Source of the DNA: an uncultured Porphyromonadaceae bacterium
GTDB taxonomy: Bacteria; Bacteroidota; Bacteroidia; Bacteroidales; Muribaculaceae
Assembly: GCA_947178685.1 (NCBI GenBank)
Contig: CAMWZE010000114.1
Location: 1-5,859, forward strand
DNA: 5,859 nt
Direction of reading: 5' to 3'
Both the position numbers and the translations under genes were made by a program. The notes under the pieces were generated by a model, which did not search any database, was not told the DNA's origin, and worked only from the letters and a program-made list of their open reading frames with translations. Shown here in pieces: positions 5,609-5,859 of the stretch (position 1 is the first letter of the stretch; the number at the start of each line of letters is the position of its first letter).

Positions 5609-5859
5609 TTAGAACTTGAAGTCCACTCCGAAGAGATATGTCTGAGGTGTGGGATACTTGGCGTTGCCGATACCCTTCTCAATCACGCTGCCGTCGTAGA
5701 AGGGACGCTCGGGGTCCATGCCGCTGTAGTGAGTGATGGTGAAGAGGTTCTGAGCCGAGAAATATAGGCGGAGATTGAAGTTGCCGAGCCATTTCTCAGG
5801 GAAAGTGTAGCCCAATGTCAGAAGTTTGCAACGCATGTAGCTGCCATCCTCCACATAGA
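5609..5859 (-). CDS. SusC/RagA TonB-dependent transporter, C-terminal fragment
   Basis: Only the last 83 or so residues of a large outer-membrane transporter are in the window, because the gene runs off the right edge with its frame open. The visible part starts YVEDGSYMRCKLLTLGYTFP, matching the family's characteristic 'VEDGSYLRLKNLTLGY' region. It continues through LRLYFSAQNLFTITHYSGMDPE and ends YLFGVDFKF, a terminal beta-strand with a C-terminal phenylalanine as expected for barrel assembly. The family imports oligosaccharides across the outer membrane using TonB energy, with SusD as its lid. The SusD-like gene follows 23 bp downstream, the standard pairing. The plug domain and N-terminal regions that would show a CarboxypepD_reg or STN domain are outside the window. 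Confidence 0.93.
   Translation of the reverse strand, partial: YVEDGSYMRCKLLTLGYTFPEKWLGNFNLRLYFSAQNLFTITHYSGMDPERPFYDGSVIEKGIGNAKYPTPQTYLFGVDFKF

Noticed and set aside
1..5859. Mobile elements, CRISPR arrays, tRNA or rRNA genes
   Set aside because: No transposase or integrase, no regularly spaced repeats, no terminal inverted repeats with target duplications and no RNA-gene cloverleaf were visible on either strand.

Overview
The window looks like Bacteroidota chromosome, most likely order Bacteroidales from an animal gut. The evidence is a SusC C-terminus followed by a SusD-like lipoprotein and a lipoprotein glycoside hydrolase. Start codons lack Shine-Dalgarno sequences and sit behind A/T-rich leaders, and the histidine kinases are of the Bacteroidota hybrid type. 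Base composition is near half G+C in the genes and A/T-rich between them, which would suit Muribaculaceae or Prevotellaceae-like lineages, but the sequence alone does not settle the family.

Left part (1-1963, + strand): two consecutive histidine kinase genes. The first is cut by the left edge. It shows the end of a probable PAS domain, a HisKA domain and an HATPase domain, and has no receiver. The second starts three bases after the first gene's TAG stop and in the same reading frame. It has HisKA and HATPase domains about half identical to the first, plus a C-terminal receiver, but no sensor domain. Sensing and phosphorelay output are thus divided between two adjacent paralogues. No DNA-binding output domain is present.

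Middle (1964-2209): an intergenic region between converging genes. It holds a strong hairpin terminator for the kinases (+ strand), a second hairpin terminator for the hydrolase operon (- strand), and short direct and inverted repeats.

Right part (2210-5859, - strand): the distal end of a polysaccharide utilization locus, transcribed right to left. It consists of the C-terminus of a SusC/RagA-type TonB-dependent transporter (cut by the right edge), a complete SusD/RagB lipoprotein, and a GH30-like lipoprotein glycosidase that ends the operon. The inferred scheme is that the lipoprotein hydrolase cuts a glycan at the cell surface, SusD captures the oligosaccharides and SusC imports them. The substrate cannot be read from this window. 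The kinases converge on the locus and are not in its operon, so a regulatory link is only a possibility.

I saw no RNA genes, CRISPR arrays, insertion sequences or integration sites. Nothing here is clearly a new system. The most unusual items are the in-frame split kinase pair and the layered terminator region.
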